From positions 1-54,181 of the forward strand of contig NZ_JAIQUM010000037.1 in the NCBI RefSeq assembly GCF_020075705.1: 54,181 nucleotides of DNA. The letters are read 5' to 3'. A program made the position numbers and the translations under genes. Below the pieces are notes generated by a model, which ran no database searches, had not been told where the DNA came from, and worked only from the letters and a program-made list of their open reading frames with translations. Source of the DNA: Metabacillus rhizolycopersici (GTDB taxonomy: Bacteria > Bacillota > Bacilli > Bacillales > Bacillaceae). Below are positions 1-8,343 of this stretch, one piece after another. The first letter of the stretch is position 1. The number at the start of each line of letters is the position of its first letter.

Positions 1-81
1 GGCGAACTGTTTAATGGACGGGATCGAGTCCCAAGGGCGCGAACGTTCTACCCCGGCTACCGTTATCATATATCGATATAA
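1..81 (+). CDS. 3' end of an unidentified gene (partial)
   Basis: An open frame enters from the left edge and ends at a TAA at 79-81, giving the last 26 residues of a protein (it ends in ...GYRYHISI). A good hairpin terminator follows six bases later, which supports a real gene end. The tail is rich in Arg, Tyr and Pro, and I do not recognise the family from so little. Confidence 0.45.
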   Translation, partial: GELFNGRDRVPRARTFYPGYRYHISI

Positions 82-86
82 AAAAT

Positions 87-115
87 GGTCAACCAGAAAT
101 ATTTTCTGGCTGACC
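87..115 (+). terminator. Hairpin terminator after the partial left-edge gene
   Basis: GGTCAACCAGAAA pairs with TTTCTGGCTGACC around a short loop, with one mismatch, and is followed by TTATAAT. Its position directly after the stop at 81 fits a terminator, although the T-run is weak. Confidence 0.5.
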
Positions 116-218
116 TTATAATACGAATGGGCGCGATTGTTCAATAAGAACAGTCACTTCTTGTGCTAACAGGCAGTTTAATGAAATAAAATTAGTATCA
201 AATAATGGGGGGATGTCT

Positions 219-1286
219 GTGCAAACAAAACAAAGTGAAAAAGTAATCAGTTCAATTGAAAAATCATTCATAAAACAAGTACAAAAAGACAAAAAGTTAA
301 AGAGTGCATTTTTACTTGTTCATTCAGAAAGGAAAGGTATCCATTTAAATATCGCAGAAGGGTCAATGAATCCAAAACAGCCAGCATATATGGCAAGCGT
401 AGGAAAAATATTCACATCAGTTTTGATTAGTATTTTATATGAAAACGATCAATTATCATTCGAAGACGGTATTACCAAATATTTAGATCGAGAATTAGTC
501 AAAAACCTTCATGTTTATAAAGGTAAAGATTATACGAATGACATTAAAATTAAACATCTATTAAATCAAACGTCTGGTTTGTATGATAATTTCCGTCCAT
601 TACTAGAAAAACTTCTGGATGATCCAAACTTTACCATAAGCCCACAAGAAGCAATTACTTGGGCAAAAATACATCAAAAACCTCATTTTCCTCCAGGCAA
701 CGACTTTAAATATACCGATACAAACTATCATCTATTAGGATTAATCATAGAAAAAATAACAGGAATACCTTTTCATGTAGCTATGAAACAATATATTTAT
801 CAGCCCCTCGGTATGATAAATTCATCTGTGCTACACTACTCTAATCCATTAGACAAAGATACTCAACATTTAGCAGACTTTTATGTTAATGGAAACAACA
901 TAACTAATCACAAAGGATATGCAGGTCTCGACTATGCAGGCGGTGGGGTAGTATCTACTGGAGAAGATATGTTGAAATTTATGAAAGCGTTAGTATCCTA
1001 TCAATTAGTAAAAAAGGAAACGCTTGAGAAAATGATGAACGATAAAGCGAAGTATGGTGTAGGAATTGAGTATGGTTATGGCATTATGCAGTTTAAAACA
1101 GTTCCACTACTCATGCCAAAAATATTTAATGTCTGGGGACATGCAGGTGCCACAGGAGCCTATTTGTTTTATCACCCTAAGATGGATACTTATTTAATTG
1201 GTACTTTTAATGACTTTTCTTATGAAAGAAAAGGTGTCAGATTTATGTTAATAAAAGTAATAAACCAATTGACAAAAATTAAATGA
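219..1286 (+). CDS. Beta-lactamase-fold serine hydrolase (class C-like)
   Basis: The protein belongs to the serine beta-lactamase/D,D-peptidase-like hydrolases (Pfam beta-lactamase), a family that includes esterases and peptidases; the substrate is not predictable. Numbered from the ATG at 213, the SxxK motif is S62-V-G-K65, the YxN-equivalent is Y167-T-D169 (Asp where Asn is usual, a variant I believe occurs in Bacillus members), and the KTG-box equivalent is H310-A-G312. The length of about 355 residues is normal. No signal peptide is obvious, so it may be cytoplasmic. The GGGGGG ribosome binding site at 207-212 touches the ATG at 213 but is correctly spaced from the GTG at 219, so I prefer GTG219. 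It appears to be a single-gene unit. The downstream base stretch is a repeat element. Confidence 0.85.
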   Translation: MQTKQSEKVISSIEKSFIKQVQKDKKLKSAFLLVHSERKGIHLNIAEGSMNPKQPAYMASVGKIFTSVLISILYENDQLSFEDGITKYLDRELVKNLHVYKGKDYTNDIKIKHLLNQTSGLYDNFRPLLEKLLDDPNFTISPQEAITWAKIHQKPHFPPGNDFKYTDTNYHLLGLIIEKITGIPFHVAMKQYIYQPLGMINSSVLHYSNPLDKDTQHLADFYVNGNNITNHKGYAGLDYAGGGVVSTGEDMLKFMKALVSYQLVKKETLEKMMNDKAKYGVGIEYGYGIMQFKTVPLLMPKIFNVWGHAGATGAYLFYHPKMDTYLIGTFNDFSYERKGVRFMLIKVINQLTKIK

Positions 1287-1319
1287 AAGAAATGCGATTT
1301 CTTATTCAACTAAAGCGAG

Positions 1320-1496
1320 CGATTGTTGAACAACATAGGTAGAAAATGATCAAACTTTTTTATAAAATCAAACTTAAATCTGCTGAAGAAGAATCCATTT
1401 TGATCAATCTTTTTTTGAAATGGATTCTTCTTATTTACCATAAAAAACAGGTTTGTAAGGTGTTTTTGATCAAACTTTATTTCGAAGCAACAATCG
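1320..1496. repeat. MITE-like structured repeat, copy A
   Basis: A 177-bp intergenic element bounded by a perfect 9-bp inverted repeat, CGATTGTTG at 1320-1328 and CAACAATCG at 1488-1496. It contains three related TTGATCAA(A/T)CTTT modules and an internal hairpin (arms near 1384-1398 and 1418-1433) whose loop holds GATCAATCTTTTTTT. A related copy lies near 52.62-52.79 kb and a partial copy near 38.87 kb. It carries no coding gene, so the apparent minus-strand frame across it is probably spurious. Confidence 0.55.
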
Positions 1497-1533
1497 ATCG
1501 TTAAAGGGGACATCCAAAATGAAATTCGAATTG

Positions 1534-1583
1534 AAAAGGAAGCTATCCCATCAGTTAATAAGACTGGGACAGCTTCCTTTTTT
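1534..1583 (-). terminator. Hairpin terminator, probably for the livF remnant
   Basis: AAAAGGAAGCTATCCCA pairs with TGGGACAGCTTCCTTTT. It is T-flanked on both sides and lies just past the stop of the leftward livF fragment, so it could act in both directions. Confidence 0.6.
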
Positions 1584-1600
1584 AGTTGTTCTTCTTTGCC

Positions 1601-1938
1601 TTAACCAAGATATGACTTTTGAACAATCTCGCTTTCTTTCAACTCTGTTTTTGTGCCTTCACCAACTAAACGTCCCGCCATGAGGACATATCCGCGTTCG
1701 CAAAAATCAATCGCCATTTCTGCATTTTGGTCAACTAAAAGAATCGTTGTACCTTGGTGATGTAATTCGGTGATTTTTTCATAGACCTCATAAACTAATT
1801 TTGGTGATAAGCCTATCGACGGCTCATCAAGTAATAATAGTTTTGGACTTGTCATCATTGCACGAGCAATGGCAAGCATTTGCTGCTCTCCTCCAGAAAG
1901 AAGGCCTGCTAATTGATCCTTTCGTTCGCCTCTAAATT
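1601..1938 (-). pseudogene. livF-like ABC ATPase, 5'-truncated remnant
   Basis: This is the C-terminal half of a branched-chain amino-acid-type ABC ATPase (LivF family, normally about 235 residues). The surviving frame contains the ABC signature LSGGEQQM just upstream of the first in-frame ATG (about 1879), then Walker B LLLLDEPSIGLSP, the H-loop region with the LVDQN motif typical of LivF, and a normal C-terminus. The Walker A half is absent: homology stops near 1938, where the sequence switches to an unrelated fragment on the other strand. None of the other liv genes is present. The remnant cannot bind ATP normally and is almost certainly non-functional. Confidence 0.8.
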
Positions 1939-1946
1939 TCTGATGA

Positions 1947-2114
1947 TGAAGGAGAAAGTATAGTTAATAAGTTTTATGGGGGGTTAGTGGAGAGTTTCAA
2001 GGAAAGGTTTATTTTTGGATTCATGATATAGAACCAGGGGATGAAATGGGAAATATGTTTATCCTTGCAGATAGTTTTTCTGAGTTCTTTAATAATTTAT
2101 ATGAATCTGAGTAA
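1947..2114 (+). pseudogene. SUKH (SMI1/KNR4)-like immunity protein fragment
   Basis: Reading plus-strand frames here gives a degraded C-terminus: an earlier part in one frame (DDEGESIVNKFYGG) and, after a frameshift near 1990, GKVYFWIHDIEPGDEMGNMF followed by ILADSFSEFFNNLYES and a stop. The pattern 'W-H-D...MGN...IADSFSEFL' is characteristic of SUKH/SMI1-KNR4 proteins, which are often immunity partners of polymorphic toxins. No start or N-terminus remains. It abuts the broken livF end, marking a recombination junction. Confidence 0.5.
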
Positions 2115-2223
2115 GGGTTTTGCTGAAGAGAACGTCTAAAAAATGTTTTTCTCTGGAGTATCGGTTAGCCCCCGACCACCGGTATCTTTAGAACAATTCG
2201 AGATTATTTTAAAAGCGGTAAGG

Positions 2224-2272
2224 CACTCACAAATGTTGAAAGATCAATGTTTGTGGGTGTCATTTCTTTTTT
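2224..2272 (+). terminator. Hairpin terminator
   Basis: A ten-pair stem (CACTCACAAA with TTTGTGGGTG, one G-T pair) is followed by TCATTTCTTTTTT. It is a good rho-independent terminator shape, on the plus strand, ahead of the regulator gene at 2466. Confidence 0.55.
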
Positions 2273-2465
2273 AGGAAAAAGGCTAAAAAGGCAAGATTTC
2301 ATTTCATTTTACACATTTTTTACACAAAGAAATGGAAAAGAAAATACGTATTTAATGGAAGATGGTATGATACTCTGCCACAATTTTTAACATAAAATGT
2401 TGCGGACTGTTGATAGATTTTATCTGAAGTCTTATATATATTTAATTATATAAGGAGCTGAAGAT

Positions 2466-2906
2466 ATGATTAGTATGAATATTCGTGTTTTGCGTAAAAA
2501 GTATAAAATGAGTCAGGAAATATTAGCTGAGAGGGTAAACGTATCACGTCAGACCGTAGCAAAATGGGAAAACGAGGAAGCGTTTCCTGATATTCATAAA
2601 TGTAAAATATTAGCCGATATCTTTCAGGTAACATTGGATCAATTATCCGGTAATATGAGTGAAGAAGAGGTAGAGAGTCTTGGTCCAAAGGGGAAACAAT
2701 TCTTTGGTGTTGTGAAGGTAGGCGAGCGGGGGCAGATTGTAATTCCAAAACAGGCACGAGAAATGTATCAGATTTCTGCCGGTGATAAGCTTGTTGTTTT
2801 GGGGGAAGATGTTACAAAAGGAATTGCAGTCTTAAAAAGTGATAGTTTCCTAGAGTTTGCAGATATGATACGTAGGGCCGAATCGGCAGAAGAGGAGTCA
2901 GAATGA
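2466..2906 (+). CDS. Transcriptional regulator: XRE HTH plus AbrB-like domain
   Basis: This 146-residue two-domain DNA-binding protein has an N-terminal XRE/Cro helix-turn-helix at about residues 5-62 (MSQEILAERVNVSRQTVAKWENEEAFP) and a C-terminal SpoVT/AbrB-type swapped-hairpin segment at about 78-120 (VKVGERGQIVIPKQAREMY). A strong ribosome binding site, AAGGAG, precedes the ATG. The stop overlaps the next gene's start as ATGA, so the two are translationally coupled. The regulator probably controls itself and the glycosyltransferase. Expression and effector are not visible in the sequence. Confidence 0.85.
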   Translation: MISMNIRVLRKKYKMSQEILAERVNVSRQTVAKWENEEAFPDIHKCKILADIFQVTLDQLSGNMSEEEVESLGPKGKQFFGVVKVGERGQIVIPKQAREMYQISAGDKLVVLGEDVTKGIAVLKSDSFLEFADMIRRAESAEEESE

Positions 2907-4084
2907 GTAAAATTGTATTTTTTTCAATCCCCGCACATGGTCATACAAATCCGACACTTCCGGTAGTATCCGAGTTAGTAAGTAGAGGGCATGAAGTATG
3001 GTACTACTCCTTTATAGATTTTAAAGAAAAAATTGAAGGCGTTGGAGCCAAATTTATTCCATGTGATGAGTTCTTACCCCAAATATCACAACAAGAATTG
3101 AATAGCAAAGTGGGAAAAGATTTTGCGGCATTGATTGAAATGATTGTAGATACGACAATTGCATTAGATAAAAAGGTGTGTACTGAATTAAGAGAATTTC
3201 ATCCGGATTGCATTGTATCCGATTCTTTATGCTTTTGGGGGGAATTATTTGCAAAGAAATTAGGAATCCCGTATATCTGTTCTACAACAACCTTCGCATT
3301 TAATCAGTATACGGCAAAACTCATGAAACGCAGTATAAAAGAAATGTTCGGAATGATAACTGGAATGCGACGAATTAACAAAAAAATGCAGTTGCTACGA
3401 TTCCATGGCTATGAAGTGGATAGTTTTATATCGATTATTCAAAATGATAATGAAACGGACACCATTGTTTATACGTCGAAAGAATTCCAGCCCATGGCCG
3501 AAACTTTTTCCAACAGATATGCCTTTGTTGGCCCTTCGATTCGGCAGTCTCCTCAGGTACTTGATGAAAGAAAAAGTAGAAAATTCATCTACATTTCATT
3601 AGGAACTGTACTCAATCAATATAAGGATTTTTACCAAAATTGCATCAAAGCATTTGCTGACAGTAGTTATGATATTATGATGTCGGTTGGTGAAAAAACA
3701 GAGATTGCCTCTCTTGGCCGCATACCAGACAATTTTACAGTTAAAAACTACGTAGACCAGATTGCAATATTACAGAAGGCAGATGTATTTATTACACATT
3801 GCGGTATGAATAGTGTGAATGAAAGTCTGTATTATGGAGTTCCGATGGTTTTATTTCCGTTACATAGCGAAGAAAGGGTAGTGGCTGACCGGGTTGCTGA
3901 ACTTGGTGCAGGTATAAAACTAAAAGGAAACAGGCAAAAATATCTGGCAAAAGCAGTATCTGATGTGCTTGCGGATCGAATATTCCAGAAAAATGTACAG
4001 AAAATTTCTGAAAACTTCCGAAATGCTGGCGGCGCTGTAGAATCAGCAAATGTTATCTTGGCTAAAATTGATAAAAAATCCTAA
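2903..4084 (+). CDS. MGT-family UDP-glycosyltransferase (macrolide-type)
   Basis: A 393-residue GT-B/GT1 glycosyltransferase of the macrolide-inactivating/YjiC-like type. The N-terminus has the FFSIPAHGHTNPTLPVVSEL acceptor-side motif. The C-terminal nucleotide-sugar half shows ISLGTV near residue 231 and the conserved donor-binding stretch THCGMNSVNESLYYGVPMV followed by PLHSEE. Such enzymes transfer a sugar, commonly glucose from UDP-glucose, to natural-product or lipid acceptors; the acceptor is unknown here. The start overlaps the upstream regulator by 4 bp. The gene is convergent with the ABC exporter, separated by a long palindromic terminator. The length is typical and nothing looks broken. 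Confidence 0.88.
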   Translation: MSKIVFFSIPAHGHTNPTLPVVSELVSRGHEVWYYSFIDFKEKIEGVGAKFIPCDEFLPQISQQELNSKVGKDFAALIEMIVDTTIALDKKVCTELREFHPDCIVSDSLCFWGELFAKKLGIPYICSTTTFAFNQYTAKLMKRSIKEMFGMITGMRRINKKMQLLRFHGYEVDSFISIIQNDNETDTIVYTSKEFQPMAETFSNRYAFVGPSIRQSPQVLDERKSRKFIYISLGTVLNQYKDFYQNCIKAFADSSYDIMMSVGEKTEIASLGRIPDNFTVKNYVDQIAILQKADVFITHCGMNSVNESLYYGVPMVLFPLHSEERVVADRVAELGAGIKLKGNRQKYLAKAVSDVLADRIFQKNVQKISENFRNAGGAVESANVILAKIDKKS

Positions 4085-4289
4085 TGGCTTGGAATTTCAG
4101 TAAGGAAACAGAGTAGCCCTTATCTATAGTAATTGGATCTATACCAAGTCCTTCTAAAGTTTTACGGAGAACAAAGTGATGGTTTTCTGACATCTAAAAA
4201 TGAAGCGAAAGAACCGTCACTTTTTTTCCTTCCCAAAATTTCATCATTGGGGAACAGACGCAAAATAATTATAATAGTTATTAAAAATA

Positions 4290-4327
4290 GCCTATATCTT
4301 AGATTACAAGTAATCTAAGATATAGGC
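4290..4327. terminator. Bidirectional terminator between convergent units
   Basis: A perfect 17-bp inverted repeat (GCCTATATCTTAGATTA / TAATCTAAGATATAGGC) with a CAAG loop lies between the rightward glycosyltransferase and the leftward ABC permease. Runs of T follow on the plus side and of A precede it, so it can serve both. Confidence 0.75.
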
Positions 4328-4382
4328 TTTATACTTTAGAAAGTAGTCATTTATTTAATTAACGCAATTTAGTAGATATAAA

Positions 4383-5495
4383 TTATCTCGTCGAAACAAT
4401 CGATTTCCTTTTATACAACCATGCTCCAATAATAAAGGAGATTACACCCCAAATGACCATGTTCCCGAACCCAAACAAAATTGAATTTGAAAGAATACTT
4501 GTTTCATAAACCATACTTTCCCTTAAACCATCGGCAAAATAGGTGAGAGGGAGAATACTTGATACGGGTTGTAGCCATTCGGGCATTGTTTCGATCGGGA
4601 AAAATACACCGCTCAAAAACATCATGAGAAAGCTAACGATGTTGGCTACTCCCATATAGGCCTCTGTCGTATTGCTGAATGAAGAAATGAAATAACCTAA
4701 AGCTGTGAAGGAGAGAGACCCGATTAAAAAGACAAGAATTAGACTAGGAAAATTGATGTAGAGATTGGCACCAAATATAAACACGCCGATTAATGACAAT
4801 AGAATAATTTGGACGATGCTAAATAACAAGCGCATGATCATATCACTTAGTCCAAATATCCCCATATTTGCTGGCGTCATACGTAATCTTTTAATCAAAC
4901 CTTTTCTGCGCATTTCAACGAGATCAACCATACCAAACAATCCACCTTGCGCAATCGATAAAGCAATCATTCCCGTTAAAAGAAAATCGGTATAGTCTAA
5001 TTCAGCATCTCCAGCTGAAATTGATTCAAATTGTAATTCATAGGTAGAGGTAGCCTGGGCTGCAGCTAAATTAGCCTGTTGAACAAAATTAACCAAAATT
5101 CCTGAGACGACTTGTGTTGTCACATTTTGTTCGTTTTCTTTATTGACGATCAGTCCAATTAATGTAGCATCTTCTGAATCTGGCAAAACGATGGCCGCAT
5201 CAATTTCTTGTTCTTTTATCCATTCTTTTGCTTTCTCTTCACTGACTGGTTGATCTGATTCTATTTCAATCACAGGTATTTGTTGAAGTTGTGTTAACAT
5301 CATTTCAGATGTTTTATTCGGATTTTCATCTACAATAGCAACTTTTGTCTGGAAATCATCGCTTGAATCCCCACTAAAAATCACCATAAAGATGACCATT
5401 AAAATAACAGGGAAGAATATGCCCCAAAACCATGCTTGTTTTTCACGAAGAGTTAATTTTAATTGTGCAAGAAACATTTGTTTAAACTGGTTCAT
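4383..5495 (-). CDS. ABC-2 type exporter permease
   Basis: The permease half of an ABC-2 exporter (YhaP/DrrB/LnrM-like), about 370 residues. It has one N-terminal membrane span (WGIFFPVILMVIFMVIF), a long extracytoplasmic region of about 130 residues, then five C-terminal spans including the ABC-2 pattern ALGYFISSFSNTTEAYMGVAN and PLTYFADGLRESM. An open frame extends upstream, but the ATG at 5495 has the GGAGAG ribosome binding site and starts one base after the ATPase stop, so it is the natural start. It forms an exporter with the adjacent ATPase. Drugs or lipopeptides are typical substrates of the family, but the substrate is unknown here. Confidence 0.88.
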   Translation of the reverse strand: MNQFKQMFLAQLKLTLREKQAWFWGIFFPVILMVIFMVIFSGDSSDDFQTKVAIVDENPNKTSEMMLTQLQQIPVIEIESDQPVSEEKAKEWIKEQEIDAAIVLPDSEDATLIGLIVNKENEQNVTTQVVSGILVNFVQQANLAAAQATSTYELQFESISAGDAELDYTDFLLTGMIALSIAQGGLFGMVDLVEMRRKGLIKRLRMTPANMGIFGLSDMIMRLLFSIVQIILLSLIGVFIFGANLYINFPSLILVFLIGSLSFTALGYFISSFSNTTEAYMGVANIVSFLMMFLSGVFFPIETMPEWLQPVSSILPLTYFADGLRESMVYETSILSNSILFGFGNMVIWGVISFIIGAWLYKRKSIVSTR

Positions 5496-5496
5496 C

Positions 5497-6426
5497 TTAA
5501 TCTCTCCACTCCTTTCCTGTAAAGGAGATAAAGACATCTTCTAGACTCATTTCGCGGATCGAAACTTGTTCTACTTGAAATTCCTTCTCTTTTGTAAATT
5601 TGAACAAGTCATAGAGTGTATTCTCTGGATGAAGAGTCCATAGTTTTAGTGAGGTTCCTTCACGTTCCGCCCGGGCAACGGAAGCGAGATTTTTTGAAAA
5701 TAATTCTGTCTCCAAGGCCGCTTCTATTCCATCAAGGAAGGTTAATCTTATTTCTCTTTCTTTCGTTAACTTTTCAATCAGTGCAGCCGGTGTATCAACT
5801 GTTACAATTAGTCCTTGATCTACGATACAAACACGATCACTTAATTTTTCCGCTTCTTCCATATAATGAGTAGTCAAGATGGTTGTTTTCCCTAAATTCT
5901 TAAGCTCTAATATAATATCCCATATATTACGTCGTGCTTGAGGATCAAGTCCTGTTGTTGGTTCATCGAGGAAAATGATGTCGGGATCACTAATCATGGC
6001 AAGGCCAATGGCAAGCCGTTGACGTTGACCACCAGATAGTTTCTTTACTCGATTGCTTCGATGATCCGTAAGGTTGATTAAATTGAGAATTTCATCGGTA
6101 GGTCGTGATTGTTCGTAAAACGACGCAAAAAGATTCAAATTTTCTTCAGGGGTTAAGAGATCAAACATTGCACTTGATTGTGGCTGTACGCCAATCATCT
6201 TTTTAATGGCGATTGCATCTTGATTCCAGTTCAACTCTCCAAAATGGATATCACCTTGATCTGGTGTGACCAAACCTTCGATCATTTCAAGTGTTGTCGT
6301 CTTTCCTGCTCCGTTTGGTCCGATGATGGTAAAGACCTCACCAGCTTTTACTGAAAAGCTAATGTCCTGTACGGCACGAATGGTCCCAAAAGACTTTTGT
6401 AAATTCTTAACTTCTAAAACGGTCAT
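5497..6426 (-). CDS. ABC exporter ATP-binding protein
   Basis: The ATPase partner of the ABC-2 permease, about 309 residues from the chosen ATG at 6426 (AGGAAG upstream). An in-frame extension adds 16 residues but lacks a convincing ribosome site. Visible motifs are Walker A GPNGAGKTT, the Q-loop VQPQSSAMFD, the signature LSGGQRQRLAIGLAM, Walker B DPDIIFLDEPTTGLDP, and the H-loop TTHYMEEAE. The C-terminal 90 residues match the extension common to DrrA/LnrL-type antibiotic exporter ATPases. It is transcribed leftward as the first gene of a two-gene operon. Its facing position to the regulator-glycosyltransferase pair allows, but does not prove, a shared role in drug tolerance. Confidence 0.9.
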   Translation of the reverse strand: MTVLEVKNLQKSFGTIRAVQDISFSVKAGEVFTIIGPNGAGKTTTLEMIEGLVTPDQGDIHFGELNWNQDAIAIKKMIGVQPQSSAMFDLLTPEENLNLFASFYEQSRPTDEILNLINLTDHRSNRVKKLSGGQRQRLAIGLAMISDPDIIFLDEPTTGLDPQARRNIWDIILELKNLGKTTILTTHYMEEAEKLSDRVCIVDQGLIVTVDTPAALIEKLTKEREIRLTFLDGIEAALETELFSKNLASVARAEREGTSLKLWTLHPENTLYDLFKFTKEKEFQVEQVSIREMSLEDVFISFTGKEWRD

Positions 6427-6908
6427 TTTCTTCCTCACTTTCATATCAGCTTTAAGCCCAAAGTTATTTTCCAATGGATGATGACATTTCTATATTTATG
6501 CGGATGTTCTCATGTAATGAAACTTAATTTGAGTAATAATAGTTGGAATGATTCGTAAATAAAAGGGAGAATGTTTGCAGCGATTAATAGTCAAAGGATT
6601 GGATTACCAAAATTGAAGAATATGTACTTCTTCTTTAATCAAATAAATAAGCTAATTGATCTACCTGTGTAAGAAACGCATGTCGCGATCCCACGATGAA
6701 ATAAACCAGTTAATGATTGTGACATTTGAGGCACCTCACTTCTACAAAATGATTAGATAGTATTTTCTACGTTCAATTATCTAAAAAGATTCATCTATGT
6801 TAAAGATAAAATTAGAATAAGATAAACAATGCTCATATGTTACCATTTAAGTCTTGATAGCTTTAGGCTGTTTTATTATGGGGAATAAAGGACTTTTCCG
6901 ATAACTTG
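6427..6908. other. Intergenic region upstream of the ABC operon
   Basis: About 480 bp of AT-rich sequence between divergent units. It should hold the leftward ABC promoter. The only open frame with a ribosome site is a leftward 28-codon frame at 6639-6725 (GAGGTG, then MSQSLTGLFHRG...), which matches nothing I know and is not called as a gene. Confidence 0.4.
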
Positions 6909-6937
6909 TTGAATATTGATAATATAAAAATATTCAA
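6909..6937 (+). promoter_or_regulatory. Inverted repeat just upstream of the 6953 gene
   Basis: A perfect 9-bp inverted repeat, TTGAATATT and AATATTCAA, with an 11-base spacer containing TATAAA, sits 6 bp before the TGAGGAG ribosome site region. It could be an operator over a -10 element or a leader hairpin. Confidence 0.35.
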
Positions 6938-6952
6938 TGAGGAGTGACAAGA

Positions 6953-7180
6953 ATGAAAATGAAAGTAGTCATGAATAGTGGAAAAGAATACGTGATAAAA
7001 GAAGATGACTATACAGTAAATGATTTTCTAGAGTCACTTTATAATGAACTTCCTACAGGTGGGAGAGTATTAAAAAATATCTTTATCTACTTAGATAGGG
7101 ATGAAAAAATTATTATTAATCCTTCTCATATTTCTTCAATTGAAGTATTAAACGAACAATCAAAGAGAGTGTTAAAATAA
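6953..7180 (+). CDS. Small hypothetical protein (75 aa)
   Basis: A 75-residue acidic soluble protein beginning MKMKVVMNSGKEYVIKEDD. The ATG at 6953 is 8 bp after GAGGAG, which makes it preferable to the GTG at 6944. Predicted short beta strands alternate with a helix (NDFLESLYNEL). The C-terminal IIINPSHISSIEVL resembles the closing strand of small phage- or plasmid-type beta proteins, but I cannot name a family. A single-gene unit, with an inverted repeat before and a terminator after. Confidence 0.6.
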   Translation: MKMKVVMNSGKEYVIKEDDYTVNDFLESLYNELPTGGRVLKNIFIYLDRDEKIIINPSHISSIEVLNEQSKRVLK

Positions 7181-7194
7181 GAGATAATCAGTGG

Positions 7195-7221
7195 GACACT
7201 CACTTTTAGAGTGTCTTTTTT
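7195..7221 (+). terminator. Rho-independent terminator
   Basis: GACACTC/GAGTGTC stem followed by a run of six Ts, directly after the small hypothetical gene. Confidence 0.75.
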
Positions 7222-7311
7222 AGTGCTTGTTTATATAGATAAGGTTTTCAAGATGAAAGAGGACTTTATGACAAAATAAAAAACAAAGTCTATTAAAAGG
7301 GGGAGATGCAA

Positions 7312-7881
7312 TTGAAACGATTGGTTGTTCTTATTGGTTTCATTTCAATACTAACGCTTTTAACTGCTTGTTCGTCTAAACCATCTGTGGAACTGGTGAA
7401 TACAAGTGTTGATATCATTAACGATAAAGATAAACTTGGTGCAATAGGTATAACCGAAGGAGATAAAAAGGGGCAGGAGCTTGTACCAACCGCACTATAT
7501 TATGAGTTTACAATTAAGAATACTGGGAATAAAAAAATCGGAGACACAGGTGATAAGGGTTTGGAAATAAAAATTGAACCTAATGATAATTTAGTTGTGT
7601 CATCCAAAGAAATAATCGGTTTTAATATTTTTAATCTATCCGAATATGGTGAAAGTGGATTAGGTTACGGATATACTTTTGCATCAATTCTTGAACCTGA
7701 CCAGGAGGGGAAGTATACTTTACACTTCAATTTAGGTGTGAGCGAAGAAAATCCCCAAGTCCCGTTTCTTGTACCTTCAAAAGAACAATTAGAGAAACTT
7801 AATGATGATGCTTTAGATGCCACCTTGATTGTATTGTTAGAAGATAAAGAAATAGCTCGTTTTGATTTGAGAAATAAATAA
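7312..7881 (+). CDS. Lipoprotein of unknown function
   Basis: A secreted lipoprotein of about 189 residues: a Lys/Arg N-terminus, a hydrophobic core (LVVLIGFISILTL) and the lipobox L-T-A-C, with lipidation at the Cys near residue 20. The mature part (VELVNTSVDIINDKD..., ending ARFDLRNK) looks like an Ig-like or DUF4352-like beta domain with a conserved-looking LYYEFTIKNTGNKKIGD strand pair. GGGGGAG abuts the ATG at 7306 but is ideally spaced from the TTG at 7312, so TTG is the more likely start. It is expected on the outer face of the membrane. No partner gene is adjacent. Confidence 0.75.
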   Translation: MKRLVVLIGFISILTLLTACSSKPSVELVNTSVDIINDKDKLGAIGITEGDKKGQELVPTALYYEFTIKNTGNKKIGDTGDKGLEIKIEPNDNLVVSSKEIIGFNIFNLSEYGESGLGYGYTFASILEPDQEGKYTLHFNLGVSEENPQVPFLVPSKEQLEKLNDDALDATLIVLLEDKEIARFDLRNK

Positions 7882-7890
7882 TAATGTAAA

Positions 7891-7919
7891 AGGATCGGTG
7901 CTAAAACCGATTCTTTTTA
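7891..7919 (+). terminator. Rho-independent terminator
   Basis: GATCGGT/ACCGATT stem followed by CTTTTT, ten bases after the lipoprotein stop. Confidence 0.7.
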
Positions 7920-7922
7920 AGT

Positions 7923-8111
7923 GTTAATAAGTTTAACAATGTAAAAGACAAACTGATAAGTGAATGGAAAGTAAAAACAGGACAAAATTGGTCACGATAT
8001 ACTGAGGAAGTTTATGATAAGAATGGTAGAGTCGTAAGAGACATCGGGCAACCTTATGATGTACATCATATTATAGAGAATAATTTTGGTAGGAAAGGCA
8101 AGGAACAATAA
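7923..8111 (+). pseudogene. C-terminal fragment of a polymorphic nuclease toxin
   Basis: An open frame without a start codon encodes ...NWSRYTEEVYDKNGRVVRD followed by GQPYDVHHIIENNFG. 'YD-HHIIE-nfGG' is the hallmark of the HNH/GHH-type nuclease domain found at the C-terminus of LXG/YeeF-like Bacillus toxins. The frame hits a stop immediately after that motif, so the rest of the nuclease domain is missing and no N-terminal LXG module is present. It is a decayed toxin tip and runs straight into an IS110 remnant, which suggests insertion and deletion. Confidence 0.5.
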
Positions 8112-8258
8112 AGCAAAAAAGGAAATCATGCTCTACATGCTTTATTTTACAATCTAGCTGTGAAACAAGTGCAAGTAGCGAAAGAAAGTAAACTGCAAAG
8201 GAACCCAGTGTTCAGTGATTACTACCAACGAAAACTAAAAGTAAAACAAAGGGGCTAG
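8112..8258 (+). pseudogene. IS110-family transposase C-terminal remnant
   Basis: The frame SKKGNHALHALFYNLAVKQV...NPVFSDYYQRKLK, ending at TAG 8256-8258, matches the C-terminal 'kGN..lR.aLy..a......np....yY.rK' signature of IS110 transposases. About 48 codons remain of a normal protein of about 400. No N-terminal DEDD domain is present. Confidence 0.5.
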
Positions 8259-8310
8259 CATTGTATAAACTAGACCTGTAACACAAGAAAATAGTGTCGT
8301 ATCACTAAGA

Positions 8311-8340
8311 AAATCGCCCTCCCTAGAAGGAGAGCGATTT
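8311..8340 (-). terminator. Terminator of the PH-domain gene
   Basis: AAATCGC(C)CTCC / GGAGAGCGATTT hairpin located 3 bp beyond the stop of the leftward gene, with a T-rich tract on the minus strand. Confidence 0.7.
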
Positions 8341-8343
8341 GTC

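Noticed and set aside
1310..1513. Leftward open frame of 67 codons
   Set aside because: It lies across the MITE-like repeat, has Phe/Lys-rich composition from T/A runs, and lacks a ribosome site.
2466..6426. Regulator, glycosyltransferase and ABC exporter as one antibiotic biosynthesis or resistance cluster
   Set aside because: The two units are convergent with a strong terminator between them, and no biosynthetic gene is present.
6639..6725. Leftward 28-codon frame with GAGGTG site
   Set aside because: Good start context but no recognisable family and ends quickly; kept only as a note in the intergenic entry.
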